This document shows positions 1-12,613 of a stretch of 64,000 nt of DNA, piece by piece. Where the stretch lies: the NCBI GenBank assembly GCA_024734495.1, contig JALMQS010000225.1, positions 19,234,573-19,298,572 on the forward strand, in the 5' to 3' direction. The notes beneath the pieces were generated by a model that was given only the letters and a program-made list of their open reading frames with translations, did not search any database and was not told the origin of the DNA. The first letter of the stretch is position 1; each line of letters begins with the position of its first letter. A program made the position numbers and the translations under genes. The stretch is from Forficula auricularia. Taxonomy: Eukaryota; Arthropoda; Insecta; Dermaptera; Forficulidae.

Positions 1-2620
1 TTTGGGATAGAAAGTTGAATCGAGAACTAAATTACTTTATAAGAACATGTGTTCCATATCTCACATTACACTGAAGGACTTCGATATTATATTCTCCAAT
101 TATTAAAAAATATACATATATTAAGATGAAGAGGCAATTTTAAATTATTTCATAATAAAGTTTTTTATTCTCACTGGGGATACTTTTATATTATTTTCTC
201 AACTCTCATTTAATGAAAATCAATGTGATATAATAATCCGGAGGCTGAAGAACATATTGTACGAGTAAAAGTTTCTAATTTAACCTCAAACCAAATCGTT
301 TCTATAATTAAATTGAATGAGAGGATGGATGAATGGCTTGATGGTCAGAGTGAAAGACGATCTCCCTAAATAAATACTTTATTATTGGATGAATTCAAGT
401 GAAATGATTGATAACAACGACAACACGAGAAAATAATCTCAGCTCATCCTTTCGTTCTGCTTGTTGTTTTATGTTAATTTATTTCAATGCATTTCAATTT
501 ACCCGAGTGTTTATTTGTTTAGCTTTAAGTGAAACATTAAACGTAATAATTAGATACGGTTACAGTAAACGGAGAGGCATCAACTCCATGACGAGGCTAA
601 TCCTAATAAACAACAAATAATTATCAGTCTTTTAGATTTAATTATTATTAATCTCTACAGAAACACTTCCATAGGTTGAATGAAGATGTTGTGTATAATT
701 TACAGCTTTCCTATTTATGTTTCAAATATGAAATATCATTAATTATTCTTAATAACATTATTCTTCTACCTACCATGTCCAAGTTTAAATCAGTTAATGT
801 TTAGAGTTGACAAATCGATTAAGTGAGTAAAAAAAGAAAGCTAATTTTGAAACCCTGATCTTAAGATAACATTAAATTCCTCAAGATTGATAATGCAATG
901 AAATTTTTAAACTCCATTCATAGTTAGCACCTGAACCTGACATGAAACTTGCCAATAACAGCAACCCCTTGGGTATAAATTATTCAGGAGGTTTATATAT
1001 AGGTATTCTATTTATATAGTAGTTTTAATCTATGTATAAAGTAAAAGACCAAAAGAAATAGGAGTGAATTAATCAATATGAAGATAAAGAAAGGGTTATC
1101 GAATTTTCCTTTATAAGATAGGTAAAGTTGAAAATAAATTAAGTCGTGAATTGCTGAAGTTAAAATAATGTTTGAGACAGGTTTATCTAACTTTGGCCTA
1201 AATGACAGATATAGTATATTTGACTGGCAACTAATTGTCAGATATGGGAGAAAACATATAAAGTTAGAGCAAAAAATTGCTACAATCTAGCAATTATTTT
1301 GACTCTATCTGAAGAGACTAAGTCTTAGACAGGAGTGACGTAAGATATTAAAGATATTTGAGGCTTTTAAAAGTTACCATAGAAGAAAGAGCTTAGAATT
1401 ATATGGAATGGATTACTATTGAGGAACTTCCTTGATAGTAAAATGAAAAAGAGACTTTGTGAACGATTTTGGTGAAAAAAATCAAGTTTAGAATTTAGAG
1501 AGTAGTTTTAGAGACCGAAAATAGTACCAAGTATAATTTCCAAAATTAAAACAGAAATGGGGAAGAAAAATAGGAAAACACTTAAATTTGAATATTTTTT
1601 TTCTACATAATGAAGGATATAAATTTCACAAAGGGAAAAATATTCGCTTCATATTAAATCAGATGGAGAGGAGAACAGTTGCGTTAAACCATTCTTCGGA
1701 TTGTAGATCTTATGAATTAGAAACAAATGCCAAGTGGAAGATATCATAAGTGATTTAGGATGTAGATATTGTCATAAAAAACATTCCAATGAGAAGATAA
1801 ACTCTTACAGACAAAGGTTCTGAAGAAACGTGAAAGAGATTCTACATAGTTTACTTTATATTTATAATAATTTACAAATTAATGTGATAAAGTAATATTT
1901 TGTGTTTTGATTACAATCCTTAGGTATATTATGGTATATTAAACTATAGAAAAAAAGAGAATTGATTAATTATTATTAAAGTCTCTTTTTCTTTATAATT
2001 AATATAATATTGTTATTATATTTATATTAATATTGTTAGTTCTATGATAATACAAAAAATATAATAAAATATTAAATTCAAAAGAGATAGTTTTTCTATT
2101 TAATATCCCGTTTAAAATTATCCTATTAAATACTCAAATACATCAATAATGTCGCCATATGTTCGACTCATTCTTTCATTATGAAAAAAATTTCATATTA
2201 CGAAATTTCTGTACACGGTCCTTGGTTTTAGTCAAAAGGCGATTTCGTTAGAAACTTATTTGGTTTTTAAATTAAAAAAAAATTGAAATGATTAATAAAT
2301 CTTTTTGTTGCTGTGTAATATTTAAAATTTCAAGTCATTGTAAAATAAGTGAAAATCAATATACCTATGTATCGATAGATGTTAAAAGACTTCGATTCTT
2401 ATAAATAAACGTTTTCTCAATTTATTTGATTTACTATTTAAATCGAATATGAATAATGAAATTTCAAATAAAGAACGGATTTTTTTTTTTAGAAACAATG
2501 AAAATAAATTTTTCCCCATGAATCATACTTACTAACCTAGATCCAATACCGCAATCCTTAAATAATTTTGTTATAATAGCTAAGCAACATTGGCATGTTC
2601 ATAGCACCTGTGAATTTAGT
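1..2620. other. AT-rich noncoding stretch, nothing recognised
   Basis: No repeat, RNA gene or protein similarity was recognised. The one open frame above 60 codons (408-620) has low-complexity composition and no family signature. A purine-rich segment at about 1300-1760 stands out only by composition. Confidence 0.5.
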
Positions 2621-2628
2621 GAAATTTA

Positions 2629-2907
2629 TTGACAATGTCTATAGGGAAATCTCCCTCCCAGTATCCCTTACCAGAAAAGCAATGGATAAACTTCTTAAGA
2701 ATAAAGGGCAATGACAGTAGATATAGTCATAAACTGGCTAATAATGAAATACATAAACTTGAATACATTTCATTTGATATATCTGGCATCGTAATCGAAA
2801 GTTTCCTTAGTGACCAGACGTCCCACATTAGATGGGACTGTCACACATTTGGGTTTCTTGTCCCACAAAGTGTCCCAAATTGGACAATCTTTTGTCTTGT
2901 GGATTAA
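2629..2907 (+). other. Unsupported 92-codon open frame
   Basis: The frame runs from ATG to stop with no recognised domain, signal peptide or membrane segment. Its composition is less biased than that of neighbouring chance frames, and its end contains short repeats of the word GTCCCA. No splice structure or homologue was recognised. It is probably a chance frame or an old repeat, and is listed only because it is the longest frame in the first 7 kb. Confidence 0.12.
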
Positions 2908-2909
2908 AA

Positions 2910-5204
2910 AACTTTATATTTATTAATTATTTGTATTTTTACAAAGTCTCTGGACGAGAGCCTATGTATTTTTTATAAAACCGTCACGTGCAAAATTCAA
3001 CCTAAATGAATACAATAATTTGTGACTTTGATTGAGACCAAGGCTTGGCACGAGACCGATCCAATACTTAACCTGCTTCGGGGGAAATGGCTTGCGCCTT
3101 TGTTTAGTCATACCCTTAACTGATCTGTCAAATTAGTTGTCTAAATATCAGGGGCTCCCATGATACGAGGTGTAGCTATTAAATGACAGGACTGTGCTGA
3201 GAAACGTTAAAGGCTATATTGCAAGTAAAGTGCAATTTGTTCAATACTTGTGAGGAATTTTGTAACAATATATTACAAAATGATGAATTATTGAAGAAAG
3301 TTCATATTTCATCGGAAAAGTACGAGTGTTTATATCTTTATTTGTTATGTTGATGTTTTAATTTCATCTATGACTGCTTTTATTCCATTATGGTTTACAA
3401 TATAATTATATATATGATAATAAAATAATTATATACATACAAATTCACGTCCCACATTCCATCGTAAAATTGGTCACTTTACTTATGACTAACAATTCTG
3501 TGAGCAATTTTTTAAAAAAATTTCAACTTAAAAGCGCCCACACAATTATTTTTATTCATATTGACAAGACAAATTTTCGGCAAATAATGACAAATTTATC
3601 TTCCACTTTTACTTTGAAATAAAAGCCTATATAATATAATCAGATTAATAGATTATTTTAATATATTTACATCTTTCCGACACCATCCACAACAACGAAG
3701 CATGATAATCGAAATATTGATAAAAAAAAACCAAAGGTCATCATTTTTCATAGTGAATTTATTGGTCAAACAAATCTCTTCTAAACTTGTCTACTGTGAA
3801 AGGTCATCTGCATTTTACTTTTATTCAGTAGTCCTTTAATTTTTTCTCTCTATTCCGGTAGGACTTCCGCTTCCTTGGCTTTAATTGCCAGTAGCTGACT
3901 TCCTCAACCTCGAATATCTATGCAAAACCATCAAAATATCCTCCTTTTTCTTATTTTCAATTGAATAATGAATATTTAATTATAGTCCAAAATAGAATGA
4001 TCATTGATTTTTTTAAATCTAACTTAATAGCGAATAAAAGAGAAATAGGTACATTTCTTTGTCGCATTCAGTCAATGTACTTATACTTACGGAATTTATT
4101 ATTTATTGACAAATAATGTGTATCTCAAATTATACACACTAGGCATTATGTTGTGATCAGATTGATAATTTTGGACCAAAAATTTTCAAACATAATATCC
4201 TCTATGAAAAAACAATGTTAAATGTCATCAATATGGTTTTTATTGAATTTTAAACTAAAAAATTCATATTTGTATTGCTCACTGAAATCTGCAGAATCAA
4301 CTCTTAGGGCTCTGAGAAGGTTAACTAATCTTAAAATTAAGCTAATTTATTTATTTTAGTTATTTATTTATTTTGGATGGCCTCGGGAACAACACCCATT
4401 TAGCTAGATACCAAGTGAAGTATTTTTTTATATTTTCGAAAATCTATGTGTGAGTGTAGGTACGATATATTGGTGTAGAGGCCAGGTATAGCAGGTCTAG
4501 CCTGTGCGGTGAACTGAGCTTGAACCCCTATTTATTTTAAACGTCATAAAGGGACTCAAGAAAAATTTAAGGCATTTTTGAGAAAATATCAAAAAACCTA
4601 ATTACTCATGCAATGAATGAACACAATTAATTAAAACTTAATTGGTGAATATAATGTTGTTTCCTAGATTAATTTTTGTGGTATTGATCAATTGTTATTA
4701 AAGACTTAGTCACAAAAAGAGACCCCTCAATTTTGAATTTTCTTCGCTGTTCAGAATTTTCAGAAATGACAAAATATTTTCTGCATTCGTTTCTTCAGAA
4801 GGGTAGCTATATAACATTATTTATAAAGGAATGCTTGATTCTTTTTGTAGTTCCATAACAAATCTTAAGATTAAGCTCAAGAGATGGCAGAAAAACTTTC
4901 TGCGGCCATCATTTTACTAGTTATATCTACATGATTCACAATTTCTCTTGTAAATCCCGTTAGGAACAAATATTGTGTGTAAAGAGATATTTTGAGACCC
5001 TCCTACACGGTCATTTTTAATATGAAAAAAATTTACGCTAATCTACTTAATGAATGATCTTTCAGGAATATCTCACACCACATTGATAAAAAGAAATATG
5101 TACTTTTAATTTGTGATCCTACTAAAAATTTGAACCTGTCAAAAATAATAATCCAAAGAAATTTTAATAAGATTTTGATTTTGAGAATAATGAACAGTTA
5201 TAAC
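2910..5204. other. AT-rich intergenic or intronic stretch
   Basis: A slightly GC-richer patch at 3050-3190 and the phrase GGCCTCGGGAAC near 4380 (seen again near 30222) suggest old repeat fragments. No gene is supported. Confidence 0.4.
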
Positions 5205-5335
5205 TTGACAATTTCAAGTTTCTACCTTATTTAGAGATACAATGTTTTGACAGATATACTGACAGACAGACAGAAGACATTGAAACTAATAGGATCTCGT
5301 TTTTCTGATTGAACGGGAACCCTAAGAAGATTAGA
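5205..5335 (+). repeat. Dispersed repeat with GACAGACAGACAGA motif
   Basis: The segment TTTCAAGTTT, then TTATTTAGAGATACAATG, TTTTGACAGA, GACAGACAGACAGA and a tail with AGGATCTCG and GGGAACCCTA is matched in order at 8155-8260. Looser GACAGACAGACA-bearing relatives lie at 53930-54030 and 58310-58820. From memory, this layout resembles a repeat common in insect genomes. No open frame is present. Confidence 0.4.
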
Positions 5336-5489
5336 AATTTTTCATTTTTATAATTTTTGAAGATTCTGGTTTATCTTATTCTATATTTATAATATTTTTA
5401 TCTAAGAAAATTACAAGAGACTGTCATTCATTAGATCCGAGATGAAATGGATTATTATTATTTTTAATTATATGTCTGAAGGGTTATTT

Positions 5490-5575
5490 TACACCTTCGG
5501 GAATCGAACCTGAGTGCCAAAATTGACAATCCGGGCTAGATGGCTAATACAAATATTTTTCTCTCTAACCCTTTT
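5490..5575 (-). repeat. tRNA-derived SINE fragment (family 3)
   Basis: On the minus strand a head containing TTAGCCATCTAGCCCGG is followed by GGTTCGATTCC, an RNA polymerase III B-box match, then CGAAGGTG. The same order appears at 32464-32550 (minus) and 32925-33000 (plus). No poly-A tail or target duplication was recognised, so this is a degraded fragment. Confidence 0.45.
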
Positions 5576-7255
5576 ATCCCCTTCAAATATATCCAAACAA
5601 AAAAATAAACAACTGACTGAATTTTTTTACTTCTTTTTTTACAGCAATTCAGAAAATACGAAGAAATTTCGTTTCAGTTGTCGCGCAATAAACATTACAA
5701 GATAATTAAGATAGAACATCTAACTTCTTTAATTTACATGATTTTTTACATGATTTAAAATGTATTTTCTCCATTGTACAGCAATGATAAATCCTATTTA
5801 CTTTTATTCTTAATGATTAATAAAAAAATTAATGATGCTCAGTCCAAATATAATTAACATATACATATGTTTGAATATATTATTATTGTTAGATAAAATC
5901 TAACTTTGAATTAAGCGTGGTTTGTAATTTTTCATTCTCCTCTCTTGCATATTAGGTATTCTTTCAAATTTCATTTTCATGGGAATTTTTTTTCTATGAA
6001 TAATATATTAGTATGAGATTAAATCCTAAAGAAAGTAAAATTAATCAAAATTGAATGTTTTATATTTTATACTATAAATTAGTTTTACTATTGTCCTAAT
6101 GTAGTTTAAAAATTTAGCCACCCTAAATGAAATAGAAAAAATAAATAAATAAAGATTTTTATTACATTTATTAATTAAAATATAAAATTCCTTTTTTGAA
6201 AATATTCCTTCTTTCACAATTGTCAAGAAATTAAAAAAAGCATCACATAATTGTCTGGCATTTGACATTTGTAAATTTACTTGTTATCCGGGAATTGTGT
6301 TCAGGATTGTTTGTTCAAGGTCTGTTGAAAGGATGATCTCTCTGTCAGCTGTAGCTTTATCAACATACAAGTTTTTTTATCTGATCCAATCATTTAATAA
6401 TAAACATAAAGATGACCAACAGGCTAGTCAAAGGATGATTATGGGAAGTGTGATATAACGTTTGTTTATTGATAGAAAATGGTATTTAAAAACAATTTGT
6501 TGAATAAGCAAGCATTCGATTCATATTTAAAAATAGTTTTACACATAGCTCGTGTTCTGGGAGTGAATCGAATGGTTTAACCTCCTCCCTCTTCCCTATA
6601 AAAGTTCTACTTATAATTTCAAAAATATTACCAATTATTTTTCCCTTTGGTAACAACAGATTTCTTGAAATATTCGGGAAGTGAATAATTCACTTAACAA
6701 TTATTGTTAGTGGAAGTTAAAATTGGTGATTCAGAGTTTACCACAAAATCTTTATGCAAACTACCACCCGCGGCCCAAATCCGTCCCTTGAAACTTTTCC
6801 ATCCCACGGCTATTACAGAATTAATTCACAAATATTCACTATATTAAATTATAATGCCATATACTAGCGTATTATAAATATAATTTTCGTATAATATGTT
6901 ATATAGCACATAGTTTTCAATTACTACTGGTCCTATTCCCGAGGGGTGAACCGCGACCTATTATCGTATGCACCTACTTCCACTTTCATTTCCAAGTAGA
7001 AGACAATAGGTGAAGAGGCATTATCTAATGAATTCCAAAATAATTCCAAAGACTGTACATCTAATTCCAATCGCGCTTCGCCCCTCGCTTATCCCTAAAA
7101 AGTGTGAGGATCCCTCGACCAACCCTGCATTATATGATTAAATAAATATATATTTTTTTTATTTTCGACTCCACAAAAAATTTTACCCTCCCTGAAATAA
7201 AATACTTCGATTGAAATTTTGAAACGATGTTTGATTTTGAGGAAAATAAATACTA
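5576..7255. other. AT-rich stretch without recognised genes
   Basis: The frame at 6041-6268 on the minus strand is low complexity and not credible. A GC-richer patch at 6765-6815 (CCCGCGGCCC) and another at 6935-7020 may be old DNA-transposon ends, but no partner end was found. Confidence 0.35.
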
Positions 7256-7452
7256 AAATAACTTTTAATTGAAAAGTTTTAATAAAGTGAAACAGAGAGG
7301 TTGTCCTCTGCTTGATGCAAATAAACATACACACATATATATAAAATATAAACTTTTGAATGAAAAGTTTTCATTCTAACTGGCTTTCGAGTCAAGTATG
7401 AGCAACAAATTTTCAATAGCCACGCGATACTGACCCCATGAAAAATTATATT

Positions 7453-7520
7453 TATAATTAAAAAAGACTGATGATGAGGGCCAAGTCTTCGAAACTATAG
7501 TCTTAAACAAATAAATTATA
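7453..7520 (+). ncRNA. Hammerhead-ribozyme-like motif, family B copy 1
   Basis: CTGATGA (7468-7474), one unpaired T, stem II GAGGGC / GTCTTC around a CAA loop, then GAAAC-TATA-GTC (7491-7502). The predicted cleavage follows C7502. Distal stem I can form from TATAATT (7453-7459) and AATTATA (7514-7520). This matches the type-I hammerhead order with a 2-bp stem III capped by TATA. The extra base between the CUGANGA core and stem II departs from the commonest consensus. Stem II here relies on mismatched or G-U pairs, so this copy may be weak. Confidence 0.5.
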
Positions 7521-7527
7521 TATATAT

Positions 7528-8019
7528 CATTAGAGATTTTCGGGTTTCTCCGCGTGGGTTTGAGAGTTTTTCTTGACGTTTCGGCTCTCCTTTTGGAGCC
7601 ATTTTCAAAAGAGGGAGCGGGTGATCTACGTGGTCTAGCTCTCTTTTTCAGGGTCTTTTGCGGAGTATCTTCGAGTGAATTTCTTCATTTGGAAGACTGG
7701 GTGAATTGGGAGATTTAGGAGGTTTTGGGTGTTTTGTGGTTGAGGGTGGATTACTTACGACGCCTCTGCTGTCACGTCAGCCGCCACACCGTAAGTAATC
7801 CACCCTCAATCACAAAACACCCAAAACCTCCCAATCCACCCAGTCTTCCGAATGAAGAAATTCACTCGGAAGATACTCCCCAAAACGAACCCTGGACAAC
7901 GAGGCTAAGACCACGTACACCACACGCTCCGCCTCTCTTGAAAATGGCTCCAAAAGGAGAGCCGAAACATCGAGAAAAATTCTCAAACCCACGCGGAGAA
8001 ACCCGAAAAATCTCTAATG
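7528..8019. repeat. GC-rich 490-bp palindrome (foldback element)
   Basis: Starting at CATTAGAGATTTT and ending at its complement AATCTCTAATG, the two arms (about 7528-7765 and 7790-8019) are near-complete reverse complements around a 25-30 bp spacer. The arms are markedly richer in G+C than the flanks, and each carries GGCTCC-AAAA-GGAG-AGCC-GAAAC. Overlapping frames on both strands (7725-8090, 7810-7992, 7862-8113) are by-products of the palindrome. Confidence 0.75.
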
Positions 8020-8054
8020 ACATAGAACCCATCCGCGAAAACCTCAATGAACAT

Positions 8055-8090
8055 ATATATATTTGTATATATATATATATATATATATAG
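8055..8090. repeat. (TA)n microsatellite
   Basis: Alternating T/A run directly inside the right terminal repeat of the 7.26-8.16 kb element. Similar runs lie at 39791-39835 beside the sister ribozyme and at 53132-53152. Confidence 0.9.
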
Positions 8091-8154
8091 TTGCGTATGT
8101 TTATTTGCATCAAGCAAAAAAAACCTCTTAGTTTCTCTTTATGAAATAACTTTT

Positions 8155-8260
8155 AAATTTCAAGTTTGTATTTTATTTAGTTTATGAGCTACAATGCTTT
8201 GACAGACATGGTAGTCTCGCTCTAAAAGGGTCCTATTTTACTTTTGAGATTGACGCTAAA
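8155..8260 (+). repeat. Second copy of the GACAGA dispersed repeat
   Basis: TTTCAAGTTTGTA, TTATTTAGTTTATGAGCTACAATG, TTTGACAGACATGGTAGTCTCG and GGGTCCTATTTTA run parallel to 5205-5335. The tandem GACAGA track is shortened. It continues into about 150 bp (8280-8430) without further recognised match. Confidence 0.4.
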
Positions 8261-8559
8261 AGTAAAAAGTTTTTCAAGACGCTATCAGTGAACAACTTAA
8301 GCTAGAAAGCTGAAACTTTGTATAAAGGTGTACCATATTAATAAAAATATGTGTGCCAAATCTCAAATTATTATCTAGTAGCTGCTCATATAAAGATTCG
8401 ATTTTCTTTTTACAGACTTTCTTGAGAAATCCTAGTGGCTATTGGAATTGGAATCCAGACAGAAAATTAAAAATTCTTTATAATCTATTTCTACATATTT
8501 ATGACATCTAATCACGAATAAGCAAAAAAAATGGGAATTATTTAATGAATTTAACACCA

Positions 8560-8890
8560 TGAGCAATTTCGCCCACCGGGTGCAGTGATTTTAAAGGAAT
8601 TTGGCAAATTGGTTGTCGATAATATATCGGTGATTTACAATCGAAGGTAACGAGTGAAAGAGACAGTGGTCATCTTGGGAAAGTTCGGTGTTGACCCCAG
8701 TTAGTGGGACACGACCCAGTGCTCTCCCCGTGCCCTGAACTCTTTCGGAAACGGACAAACGGGGACGCCCTTTCTTCGTTTTTTAAACGAACCCTTTATG
8801 GCAACCGTTCAAAGTCAAGGCTGACCAAAACAATAACAACATCGGCGAGGACAAAGGATCGGCCTTGACATCGCCCATCTTGAATGCACA
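8560..8890. other. GC-richer island of unknown role
   Basis: About 330 bp with clearly higher G+C and more CpG than the flanks. It contains CGAAG-GTAACG at about 8643-8653, which could be a weak splice donor on the plus strand. No long frame or repeat partner was found. It could be an untranslated exon, a regulatory region or an old repeat. Confidence 0.25.
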
Positions 8891-10284
8891 AAAACATGCA
8901 ATTGAAAGTCCTCCAGGGCAGATCATTAAATTAAATGAGTCTACGTCAATAAAAACAGTTACATTTCCGATCCTATTTGTAATGACGTTACCAAACGGAG
9001 TATTAATAAAAATAATGTTATTTTGATAAAATTATATGTCAACAAAACAAAATGATTCTATAATTCTTTCACTCTGGACTATCTAGGAAAAATATTTAAA
9101 TTATTAATTAACATTGTTTAGTCCTTCCCAAGATCTTCTAATTTTGAAACGGTCTTCAATTAGTTTGTTAGAATCAATTGACAATCGATTTGTTTAAAGA
9201 AAAATACGAGTAGGGTGAAACGGGGGAGATTGATACAGTTCGTAAATATTGGAAGATCGACTGTGCTCAGGAAGTTAATAATCTCTCCCCATAAAAGTCG
9301 CTGTTTCCCTTAGATCAGGGCCGAAGGCCCGGGCGTCAGCTATTTTTTTATAAACGAAGTGTACCGCTAATCTTCTAGTCTAAGTGATTTTTTTTCAAAG
9401 TTTTTGTTGTTAGATTTATCTAAATAGTTACGCCTTCTAGCCAAGGAATTTATACCACATATAAGAAAAAACATTTGTTTTCCAGAATTGATTTAAGTTT
9501 TGAATTAATTTAATGTTGGTTTGTTGTGACAACGTGTTTTAAGTAAAAATGGATTCTTGGGGCAGAATGATTCAGTTGACTTTGCAGTTTATTTTGTATT
9601 ACTATTATGGCTGTTTTTTACTTTATTATAATATTATTTCCCTAAAGGTTTATGTTAAGATAAAAGATTTGGTAAAAATATAAATTCTAGTCCTGTGTGA
9701 ATTATATAAAGTTTTGCTTTATTATTTATGTAATATTATCTGAAGTAATATTCTTTTATTTTACTTTGTTTAACTTGTAATTCTTTATCCTAAACCTATT
9801 AATCACCATTATTTTTTTATTATATGATGGAAAAATCAGGGTGCCCAAGGGTGTATCATTATCCCCCCTAGTAGGGGGGAGATTGATACAAATCTATTTA
9901 AGAAAAAAATGGGATAAGAATTTTATATGGTCTTTTATAACCAAAACTCGACTGAAATCCTATATTAGGTTAACAAATGTATAAATGGAGTGTATTAGTT
10001 TTTATTATTAGTGTTAGTAAAATTATTTCTTTAGCTTTCCAAAAAATACGTATCAATGTTCACGGTTTCCCCCTATATCAAATAATAATGACAAATTATC
10101 GAAATGATTACGACCTAACCTCTGAAATTTATTTTTCTTCTTTTCACTATGCAGAGGCTACCCGGAATATCTTTGCATCAATATCAGTAAAAAATAAAAT
10201 AAAAATGTTTTTTAAATAATTTTAAGATAATCTTCCATACCCTCAAATTCAATTGAATAATTTTTTAAACACTTTTCAAAAGAG
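8891..10284. other. AT-rich stretch with one repeated phrase
   Basis: GGGGGAGATTGATAC occurs at about 9220 and again at about 9886, possibly marking an old duplication or a degraded element between them. The frame at 9977-10219 has no recognised domain. Confidence 0.35.
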
Positions 10285-10400
10285 AAGTTTCGGCTATACC
10301 CAGAGACGCGCCAAGTCGCTTTTGCGCCGTCGTGCGAAATACTGATAGGCGCCTTTATACACGCTACAAACAAACTGAGCGACACGCAGGCTTGTCTAGT
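10285..10400. other. CpG-rich patch of about 110 bp
   Basis: Dense CpG (GACGCGCC, GCGCCGTCGTGCG, GGCGCC, GAGCGACACGC) inside 70% A+T DNA. No frame, repeat partner or tRNA fold was recognised. A regulatory element or a fragment of a structured RNA are both possible. Confidence 0.25.
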
Positions 10401-11474
10401 GCTTCCAAATCACTCAAAACTGTTTCATTAATTTCTGAAGAATATCCCTGAAGTTACGAAAAGTTAACCACGCAAACGCATCCTAAGAAAACTATTTAAC
10501 TACATAACAGTTTTGCATTTTAAGATAATAACTTTACTAGTTAATGACTACTAAATTAAGAAATTGAACAATGATCACGCAAAACTTAATTTATTATCAG
10601 ATATATTGTTATTGATCATCTACTACCAATTCTTTAAAGTTTCAGTAGATATATTTAACACTCTCAGAATCACATATATAGCAATATTAAAATCTAAAAT
10701 TGTTCCTATTGATTTCAAGAGACCTCACAACGAGTATTTCCGGTGTAAATTTCGATTCTTATTTTCGGGGTCAATCCCATTTACGTACTTAGATAAGTGA
10801 AAGTACGTGTAATAATGTTGAATCTACCGAAAATTATTTTGATATTTTCAATCCAATATTTACCTAATCAGAAATGTATGAGAGATATAAATCAATATTT
10901 ATAAATAATAATATATACAATTGTATATTATACACTATTCTCTATTCAACTATAGTAAGAAATAAAAAAGACAAACTTCTCGAAGAAAAATAATTCTTTT
11001 GTCAAAATATTACCCAAGAGATTTTTTTCTCTCCTATAGAAATAATTCCAAATAAAAGAATTGTTGTTTTTTTAAATTTAATATTGAGGATTCAAGTAAA
11101 CAGTGGATGTCAAAATTTATTTGATATAAAACTTAAATGAACAGATGATTGACTGGCAAGTATTTTTCTCAAGTGAATTTTTTCTTTTTTTCATATTGAT
11201 AAATAAGGAAAGAAATCTATAAAATTTCTATAAGTACATCAATTCAATTTCTGAACTCGTAGCGCCTGTTTGACCTAATTATATGAAGTACGGTGAAATT
11301 CCCGTACAAACAGACCTTTATAGTTTATCAAGGAGTAAAATACTTATAACTTAATAAAATATCCAAAGTCATAAGTGATCTTCGAAAGAAAAAGTGATTC
11401 TTTTATTGACAAATTTAGAAAGTGGAAGGAAATTAAGTTACAGTAGAACTTGGTTAACTTTAATCGTTTACTTT
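10401..11474. other. AT-rich stretch, no gene recognised
   Basis: The frame at 10564-10800 shows no domain. Only short AT palindromes (for example near 10905-10945) are visible. Confidence 0.4.
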
Positions 11475-11482
11475 GGTCTAGA

Positions 11483-12605
11483 ACGGGGTTGTCCAATCTT
11501 TTAGCTTACTCGGGCCATATTTGAAGGAAAAATATTTTCTCGGGCCGCAGAAAAAATACTACTAATACTATTAATATTTCTTCATCAAAAATGATAGTTA
11601 ATACTGTAGAATAATAATATTCATCATAACAAAGAATATATTGTGTAGATATAAGGTGCTATTTTTATTTTTGGAATCATTAAATTATCCAAAAAATTTT
11701 AAAAATTGTATTTAAATGTTTACCTTGAAGGTTTGAACAATTCTCAAAAATGCAGTTGTCAAAAGAAATACACAAAACGCGACACCCATGATACACAAAT
11801 ATTAAGCACTTGACCCGCTGGGCACTCGACTCGAAATGAAATGCATTTCAATGCAAAAGAAAGAGCAAAGGGAAAAGAATCCCGTTACTTGATTAGATAT
11901 CAGAAAGGAAAATAATTCCAGATTAAATAAAAACATATTCAAGACATGCCCAATTGATTGGAGAATGTTTTCAAAAAACTAGCGTGTGCGTCAAGTGATT
12001 TTCACTTAACTTTTCCTAATTCATTAAAAATCAACATTTTATAGGAATAAACTTTTAAATAAACATTTAATAAATAAAATAACAAATAATCTCTATTTGT
12101 AATAAATTCCATCACAAATTTACAAAATCAAATCCAGTACTACAGGTGTTATGACCAATTATTATTGGTTAAAATTATACACTACACAATCACTAATAGA
12201 CATTATGACTAAATAATTAATATCTTTAAAAATATAAATATTCAATATACGGTATCTAAATTGTGGTATTTCCATACATTCAATCAGAAAGTTTGCAGGT
12301 AAAAAATGTATATCTAATGAAAATCGAGTCGAAAATAGACAAAAATGTTGATTATTTTTCCGAAAATCTTGAAATCTAGTTCCAGATTCAAAATTTAAAA
12401 TTATCACTTTTATTTTTCGAGAACTTTTCAGTTGATTTTTAGATTTCTTATTTTAGAGAAAAAAAATCATCAGGTCAAATTGTTTCAGATACAATTTCTA
12501 GTAAGTAGATATAATGTTTTAAAGAAGTTTATGATTTTATGTCGGGCCGCATTCATTGCAGTGCTGGGCCACATGCAGTCCGTGGGATGCGGGTTGGACA
12601 GCTCT
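11483..12605. mobile_element. Non-autonomous hAT-like element, 8-bp target duplication
   Basis: The element is flanked by GGTCTAGA at 11475-11482 and 12606-12613, an exact 8-bp duplication as expected for hAT transposition. Its ends are imperfect inverted repeats sharing the core TGTCCAA: the left end reads CGGGGTTGTCCAATC and the right end reads GCGGGTTGGACAGCTCT. Both subterminal regions carry CGGGCC words. No transposase frame remains. The frames at 12162-12407 and 12432-12617 are incidental. A related right end lies at about 44430-44511. A stretch at 12150-12260 resembles the dispersed repeat seen at 16.6 and 61.5 kb. Confidence 0.75.
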
Positions 12606-12613
12606 GGTCTAGA

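Larger units (their letters stand above)
7256..8162. mobile_element. Terminal-inverted-repeat element with hammerhead-like motif (family B)
   Basis: Inverted ends at about 7256-7336 and 8091-8162 share AACTTTTAA, GAAAC, GAGAGG, GCTTGATGCAAATAAACATAC and adjoining (TA)n. A single copy of the same terminal sequence follows a sister unit at 39838-39889. Between the ends lie a unit starting TTCTAACTGGCTTTCG that is shared with 39.64 kb, a hammerhead-like motif (7453-7520) and a nested 490-bp palindrome. No transposase frame is present. Frames at 7095-7334 (minus) and 39838-40035 (plus) share their N-terminal residues only because both begin inside this terminal repeat. The element is non-autonomous and its transposition class is unknown. 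Confidence 0.55.

Noticed and set aside
7095..7334. Short frame sharing its N-terminal residues with a frame at 39838-40035, suggesting a small conserved gene.
   Set aside because: Both start inside the same element's terminal repeat on opposite strands of the window; beyond the repeat the translations differ.
7725..8090. 121-codon proline-rich frame with overlapping frames on the other strand.
   Set aside because: Explained by the GC-rich palindrome and the (TA)n tail; no domain and mirrored in both arms.
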